DNA of 55,365 bases from an uncultured Myxococcales bacterium. GTDB lineage: Bacteria > Myxococcota_A > Polyangia > Polyangiales > Polyangiaceae. Position 1 is the first letter of the stretch. Each line of letters starts with the position of its first letter. The DNA lies in assembly GCA_937949945.1 (NCBI GenBank), contig CALFEQ010000042.1, positions 1 through 55,365 of the forward strand, written 5' to 3'. Positions 51,151 to 55,365 of this stretch are shown in pieces. A program made the position numbers and the translations under genes. The notes below the pieces were generated by a model. It ran no database searches. It was not told where the DNA came from and worked only from the letters and a program-made list of their open reading frames with translations.

Positions 51151-52347
51151 GTGATCGGACGTGGGCTCGTCGTCCTCCTCGCCGTCGGCGCAGGGCTGGG
51201 CGCAGCGAACCTCTACTACAACCAGCCGATGCTCGGCGTGATCGCGTCCGATCTCGGAGCGACGCCGGCGCGTGTCGGCTGGATCCCGGCCGCGACCCAG
51301 CTCGGGTACGCCGCCGGCATCCTCGCATTCGCGCCGCTGGGCGACATGCTCGACCGCCGGCGCGTGATCGTCGTCAAGGCGCTCCTCTTGACCGCCTCGC
51401 TCGCGTTCGCCGCGCTCTGCCGTGACGTCGTCTCCCTCTCGATCGCGAGCCTCGCGATCGGCCTCACCGCCACGCTCGCACAGGACCTCGTGCCGGCCGC
51501 CGCCTCGATCGCCGAGCCGTCCTCGCGAGGCAAGACCGTCGGGACCGTGATGACGGGGCTGCTCCTCGGGATCCTCCTGTCGCGCGTCGTCAGCGGCGCC
51601 GTCACCGAGTACGCGTCGTGGCGAGTGATCTTCGCCGCGGCCGCGGTCGCCGCCCTCGCGTTCGGCCTCGTCGCGGCGCGCGCCCTCCCATCGTTTCCGC
51701 CGCTCGTCGGCGGACGCTACGTCGACCTCCTGCGTTCGATGGCAGTACTCCTCCGCCGGAACGCCCCGCTCCGCCGCGCGGCCCTCACGCAGAGCCTCCT
51801 CTGCGTCACGTTCGGCGCGTTCTGGTCCACGCTCGCGCTCGGCCTCGCCGCGCCGCCGTTCGAGCTGCAGAGCGCCGTCGCGGGAAGCTTCGGCATCGCG
51901 GGCGCGGCCGGCGCGCTCGCGGCGCCGATCGCCGGAGGCTTCGCCGATCGGCGCGGCCCACGCGCGGTGATCCGGTTCGGCGCCGCCGTCACGCTCACGT
52001 CGTTCGCCGCGATGGCGGCGCTCCATCGCTCGCTCGTCGTCCTCGTCCTCGGCACGATCGCTTTTGACCTCGGCATCCAGTCCTGCCTCATCGCGAATCA
52101 GACGATCGTGTATGCGCAGGATCCGGCCGCACGGAGCCGCCTCAACGCGTTGCTCGTGGGCTCGATGTTCTTCGGCATGTCGACCGGAGCCTTCGGCGGC
52201 AGCCAGGTGTTCGCGCGCTTCGGCTTCGCGGGTGTCTGCGCGACGTGCGTGGTCGTCGCGTTCGTCGCGCTCCTCGTGGCGTTGCCCGGCGACGTCGCGA
52301 CGCGACCTCTCGCGTCGGCCGAGGGTCACGACTCCCCAACGCGATGA
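51151..52347 (+). CDS. major-facilitator transporter, probable drug or metabolite exporter
   Basis: 398 residues from a GTG at 51151, about twelve membrane helices. N-L-Y-Y-N-Q-P-M-L in helix 1 and D-M-L-D-R-R-R-V in the loop 2-3 (the MFS G-x-L-x-D-R-x-G-R-R position) mark the AraJ/YttB-like exporter group. Substrate cannot be predicted. Divergent from the M32 peptidase gene across about 120 bp. Confidence 0.93.
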   Translation: MIGRGLVVLLAVGAGLGAANLYYNQPMLGVIASDLGATPARVGWIPAATQLGYAAGILAFAPLGDMLDRRRVIVVKALLLTASLAFAALCRDVVSLSIASLAIGLTATLAQDLVPAAASIAEPSSRGKTVGTVMTGLLLGILLSRVVSGAVTEYASWRVIFAAAAVAALAFGLVAARALPSFPPLVGGRYVDLLRSMAVLLRRNAPLRRAALTQSLLCVTFGAFWSTLALGLAAPPFELQSAVAGSFGIAGAAGALAAPIAGGFADRRGPRAVIRFGAAVTLTSFAAMAALHRSLVVLVLGTIAFDLGIQSCLIANQTIVYAQDPAARSRLNALLVGSMFFGMSTGAFGGSQVFARFGFAGVCATCVVVAFVALLVALPGDVATRPLASAEGHDSPTR

Positions 52348-52437
52348 CCATGGCTCGCGCTTCGGCGCGACACCTATGCTCGCTCCTCGTCCGGGGCGGT
52401 CCGAGGACCCGCCAGGTCCAAAAAGGGGAGGAGGAGC

Positions 52438-52968
52438 ATGCGCGTGCATCGCTTGGTCATCGGCTTCGTCGTCGTCTGCGCAACGCTCGGTTGCAATCGC
52501 CTGAAGAAGACGGAGGAGGCCGCCGCCGCATCGGCGACGGTCAACGCCGCTCCGCCGAGCGACGACGTCGTCATCAAGGTCAAGGACCGGCCGCTCGAGA
52601 AGGTGAAGGTAGTGTCTGCAGTCGCAAGCGACAGGCACATCTATCTGGGGCTCGATCACTGCAAGCTCGATTGCAGCATCTTCGTAGGATCGGTGCACCC
52701 GGGATCCCCCAAGGACTGGGCCATCGAAGATAGGTGCAGGCCCAGCTTTCGCGTCATCCGGATCACCCTCAAGGGCGACAAAGAGCTCGTGCCCGGCACG
52801 TACGATCGAGACCACTTCACGTTGGGCGTCCTCGACGAGGAGAACGGCAAGAATCTGCTGGTCGAGGCGAGGTCGGCCAAGCTCGAGCTGAAGTCGACGA
52901 CGGAAGGCTCCTTCGAGACGGATACGGGCACGAAGGGGTCGTTCAAAGCGACGCCCTGCAAGACCTGA
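52438..52968 (+). CDS. small lipoprotein of unknown function
   Basis: 176 residues with GGAGGAGG upstream and lipobox A-T-L-G-C near residue 19. After an Ala/Glu linker the protein is a beta-rich domain with four Cys (D-H-C-K-L-D-C pair), patterns V-I-K-V-K-D-R-P and L-V-P-G-T-Y-D-R-D. No family is recognised. A 189-bp gap follows before the next gene, with nothing I can name. Confidence 0.75.
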   Translation: MRVHRLVIGFVVVCATLGCNRLKKTEEAAAASATVNAAPPSDDVVIKVKDRPLEKVKVVSAVASDRHIYLGLDHCKLDCSIFVGSVHPGSPKDWAIEDRCRPSFRVIRITLKGDKELVPGTYDRDHFTLGVLDEENGKNLLVEARSAKLELKSTTEGSFETDTGTKGSFKATPCKT

Positions 52969-53157
52969 CCTCCGCACGACTGCCGCGCCGCCTCCAGCCC
53001 GGCGGCGCGGCTCGAGGCGACTCGAACCCTCGCGACCTGGCGGGTGGGCTCCCCACGGCTCGCGCGCGATCCGTGCGATACCTCCGCACACGGACGTCAT
53101 TTCCGCTACTGCGCGCGCGAGGCGACTTGGCGCGACGGATGCTCCGAGGGTTCGCCG

Positions 53158-54540
53158 ATGAAGTCGGTCTCGCTCCTTTCGTTCGCGGCAGCCGCGCTCT
53201 TCGGCCTCGTCCTGAGCTGCACCTCGGACCCTTCGACGTCGGACGCGTTCGAGCCGAGCGAGTCGACGTTCGACGCGGTCGCGGAGACGGACGCGGCGGC
53301 GGGCGTCTCGAGAAGCGACGGCGGGCGCGACGACGCCACGGCGACCGGTCTCGTCTGGCCGAACCACGCGAGCTACGCGACGAGCGATCCCTGGCTCGTC
53401 GTCCATCACGACGTGATCACGGAGATGCGTCCGCGGGTCCTCGCGATCAACTTCGACAACGACCCGACGACGCGGAACAACTGGAAGAAGCACGTCGAGC
53501 AGCTCATCGCAGGCTTCGCCGAGGGCTCGCGATACCACGGCTACTCGGACCCGACGGCAAAGCCGTTCCTGAAGTACGAGGTCTCGAAGTGGGTCGACCT
53601 CGCGGACGAGACCCCGCCCGCCGGCTGGCCGCACAAGTACTCGACGAAGCTGCCGGTCAACTGCAACTCGACGGCGTTCTACCAGTTCGACTACGCAGCC
53701 CTCTTCGAGGAGAAGATGGCGGCTGCGTTCGGTGCGCCGCTCTGCGAGCTCTTCGCGAGAGGCGAGGTCCACGAGGTCTGGCTCCACGCCAACGGCGACC
53801 CGTCGCCGTACACGTGCCCGGACGGCAAGGTGCTCGACACCGTCGGCATCGCCGAGATCCTCGAGGCGAAGCCGAAGTACGACGCGAGCGGCCGCAAGAC
53901 CGGCGAGTTCGAACGCTGCGCCGGCAACGGCTGCCTCGCCCCTCGCGACTTCGAGGCGTTCAAGGCCTGCGGGCGCACGGTACGAGTCCTGTACATCAAC
54001 TCCACGCGCGGCCCCGGCTGCGCGATGCACAGCGCCGGCCACGGCTACGAGTGGATGGCGCGAAGCGGCGCCGTGCCCGAGCTGAAACCACGCTTCATGG
54101 AGTTCGCCAACTTCGACCTCGACACGCGCCTCGGGCTTCCTTTCCGTGACTGGTACACCTGCGACGCACCCGACTGCCTGACGTTCACGGGCCCGAACTC
54201 CGTGAACTGGAAGGTGCGGGACATGTCGGGCTCCATCCCCGAGCTCGATCAAGGATGCGGCAACGTCCACTTCGCGCCGAACGCGCGCGGGCACTACGAC
54301 GAGAACGACTTCGAGGTCCTCTCACGCTGCGAGCACTTCGGGCTCCGCGACGGCGAGAACGGGAAGGACGAGGTGGAGTCCTTCTCGCGCGCGAAGTACG
54401 CGCGGTATCGAACGCTCGCGCCGGACTGCGGAGGGGCTTGGCAGGTGTATTGGCGACAGAGCTTTCCTGGTTTCGGGAATCGCGCGAAGGATTCCAGCGG
54501 GAGGCCGATGCGGAATTGGTGGCCTTACATCTTTTGGTAG
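53158..54540 (+). CDS. exported lipoprotein of unknown function
   Basis: 460 residues from the ATG at 53158. Lipobox V-L-S-C near residue 21, acidic linker, then a large domain with about twelve Cys and many His and aromatic residues: D-N-D-P-T-T-R-N-N-W-K-K, E-V-W-L-H-A-N-G-D-P-S-P, M-H-S-A-G-H-G-Y-E-W-M, W-Y-T-C-D-A-P-D-C-L. The H-S-A-G-H and E-V-H-E-V-W-L-H patterns could form a metal site, so an enzymatic role is possible, but I do not recognise the family. The C-terminus is followed by the hairpin cluster at 54541. Confidence 0.8.
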   Translation: MKSVSLLSFAAAALFGLVLSCTSDPSTSDAFEPSESTFDAVAETDAAAGVSRSDGGRDDATATGLVWPNHASYATSDPWLVVHHDVITEMRPRVLAINFDNDPTTRNNWKKHVEQLIAGFAEGSRYHGYSDPTAKPFLKYEVSKWVDLADETPPAGWPHKYSTKLPVNCNSTAFYQFDYAALFEEKMAAAFGAPLCELFARGEVHEVWLHANGDPSPYTCPDGKVLDTVGIAEILEAKPKYDASGRKTGEFERCAGNGCLAPRDFEAFKACGRTVRVLYINSTRGPGCAMHSAGHGYEWMARSGAVPELKPRFMEFANFDLDTRLGLPFRDWYTCDAPDCLTFTGPNSVNWKVRDMSGSIPELDQGCGNVHFAPNARGHYDENDFEVLSRCEHFGLRDGENGKDEVESFSRAKYARYRTLAPDCGGAWQVYWRQSFPGFGNRAKDSSGRPMRNWWPYIFW

Positions 54541-54806
54541 CCCCCTCCCCGCGCGGCTTCGCCGCGCGGCCTCCCCCTTGTCCGTGCTCGGCGCCTTCGG
54601 CGCCTGCGCGCGGATGGGGGAGGTGCTCTCTGCTCACGAGTCTCTCCCAGGGAGCTCCTCGCTCGCGCGAGGTCCTCGCTTTCGGGTGCTCCGCTCGGCG
54701 ACTTTCGCGCGGATGGCGCGTCGCTCGGGCTTCGGCCTCGCTACGGCGAGACACACCACGACATGACGTTCGCCACGGCGCGGCCGCGTCCTCGCGCGGA
54801 GGTGTC
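54541..54806. repeat. cluster of short hairpins (REP-like) before the DUF559 gene
   Basis: Several exact inverted repeats are packed into 266 bp: CCGCGCGGC/GCCGCGCGG with a TTC loop (54549-54569); CCTCCCCC (54570-54577) pairing with GGGGGAGG (54616-54623) around a GGCGCC-TTC-GGCGCC hairpin (54590-54604); CTCCC/GGGAG (54644-54654); GGAGCTCC (54651-54658); CTCGCGCGAG (54662-54671); CTCGC/GCGAG with a TACG loop (54737-54750). The first two may also end transcription of the 53158 gene. The repeated TTC loop between GC arms is characteristic of REP-type repeats. No open frame of interest is seen. Confidence 0.6.
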
Positions 54807-55265
54807 ATGTTCGCTCGTTCTCTCGTCTCTCCACACCAGGCTCGGATCCTCGAGGAGCGCGCTCGACTCATGCGCTTCTCGCCCACTCGCTCCGAAGAGT
54901 GGCTCTGGCGGCGGCTGTCCGGGAAGAAGACAGGGTTTGCCTTTCGTCGGCAGCTCGTCATCGGGCCGCACATCGTCGACTTCGCTTGCACCAAGGCTCG
55001 CCTCGTCGTCGAGGTGGACGGGCCCTACCACGAGGCGCGTGCTCGCCCCGACGCTCGGCGGGACCGCGCTCTCCGCGAGCTCGGCTGGGATGGCGTCGTC
55101 GCCTCCATCACCGAGCACGTGCGCCGCGCGCTCGCGGCGCGGAATCGAGGATGGGACCTCTCCGCGCACGTGCTCAATGCGGCGTCGGCGGCAGCTCCGG
55201 CAGACCACACATCGCCGACGTCGCCGGGTCGATCCTCTTGGTCGAACATTCGAGCTCGACGCTGA
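54807..55265 (+). CDS. DUF559 (Vsr-like) nuclease-family protein
   Basis: 152 residues from the ATG at 54807 with GGAGG upstream. The motif T-R-S-E-E-W-L-W-R-R-L leads to F-A-F-R-R-Q-L-V-I-G-P-H-I-V-D-F-A-C and L-V-V-E-V-D-G-P-Y-H-E, the E/D-x-E-V-D-G core of the restriction-endonuclease-like fold shared with very-short-patch repair. From about residue 120 the protein becomes a Ser/Ala/Pro tail with poor codon bias, overlapping the opposite-strand gene at 55174. The true end may be earlier than 55265. Confidence 0.85.
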   Translation: MFARSLVSPHQARILEERARLMRFSPTRSEEWLWRRLSGKKTGFAFRRQLVIGPHIVDFACTKARLVVEVDGPYHEARARPDARRDRALRELGWDGVVASITEHVRRALAARNRGWDLSAHVLNAASAAAPADHTSPTSPGRSSWSNIRARR

Positions 55266-55365
55266 GGTCACCGCACGAGCAGCGCCACGGCTCTGCCGTC
55301 GGTGTCCACGGCCCGCCGTCTGCCGTACGCACGTGTGTACAACCTTCACAATGGATCTTGCGTAC
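55174..55365 (-). CDS. zinc-ribbon-like protein, C-terminal part (cut by window edge)
   Basis: The minus-strand frame open from the window edge to TGA at 55176-55174 codes for 63 residues with high third-position G/C. It contains a Cys-pair zinc-ribbon pattern (C-E-G-C-T-H-V near the start and W-R-C-S-C-G-D later, then L-E-C and M-C-G-L). Its last 92 bp overlap the DUF559 gene tail in antisense. Codon bias favours this frame in the overlap. The start lies outside the window. Confidence 0.55.
   Translation of the reverse strand, partial: VRKIHCEGCTHVRTADGGPWTPTAEPWRCSCGDLSVELECSTKRIDPATSAMCGLPELPPTPH

Overview
The window is high-GC DNA with a strong G/C bias at third codon positions in the convincing genes. 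About forty-five protein genes lie on both strands. I see no rRNA, tRNA, CRISPR array or insertion sequence. About a third of the proteins carry a lipoprotein signal peptide. Together with a Hanks-type kinase fused to a cyclic-nucleotide domain, an FHA-PATAN protein, large hybrid histidine kinases and many secreted proteins of unknown function, this points to Myxococcota, probably a Polyangia or Labilithrix-like relative. That placement is inference; no taxonomic marker is present.

Layout. 1-6.1 kb: an iron-uptake island. A TonB-dependent receptor and a lipoprotein (+) converge on an operon of DUF3325, DUF3649 and a PepSY membrane protein (-). Each unit starts beside a Fur-box-like site and they meet at a perfect 12-bp hairpin. 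6.1-10 kb: ligA, an esterase lipoprotein and an exported protein (all -). 10-15 kb: a Ser/Thr kinase with a cNMP domain, a membrane-anchored or exported protein, an FHA-PATAN protein and a lipoprotein (+). 15-20.5 kb: a penicillin-acylase-family lipoprotein (-), then phosphoribosyltransferase, alpha/beta hydrolase, orphan PhnD-like binding protein and an HPF-cold-shock fusion (+). 20.5-29.4 kb: an FG-GAP lipoprotein, a UvdE-type endonuclease divergent from a DHH phosphoesterase, a small basic ORF overlapping that DHH gene, an amino-acid permease and small exported proteins including an endonuclease/exonuclease/phosphatase lipoprotein.

29.4-34.7 kb: a 0.47-kb spacer with repeated motifs and a possible leader ORF, a lipoprotein (+), and two lipoproteins (-), one of 959 residues. 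34.9-41.6 kb: the most coherent candidate system. A minus-strand operon runs porin, mini PstS-like periplasmic protein, hybrid histidine kinase with three receiver domains, CheR methyltransferase, and a receiver-kinase protein. It looks like an envelope-to-cytoplasm sensing pathway, but no MCP, CheA or CheB is present. 41.8-46.5 kb: secreted proteins including a gingipain-type (C25) peptidase and a C-type-lectin-like lipoprotein. 46.5-52.4 kb: ordinary metabolic genes (zinc-ribbon protein, NADP-binding oxidoreductase with a divergent LysR regulator, PrmA-like methyltransferase, M32 carboxypeptidase, MFS exporter). 52.4-55.4 kb: two more lipoproteins, a cluster of short hairpins next to a DUF559 nuclease-like gene, and the end of a zinc-ribbon gene cut by the window edge.

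The best leads are the porin/mini-PstS/kinase/CheR operon, the mirrored Fur-controlled island, the hairpin cluster with DUF559, the DHH overlap, and the HPF-cold-shock fusion.
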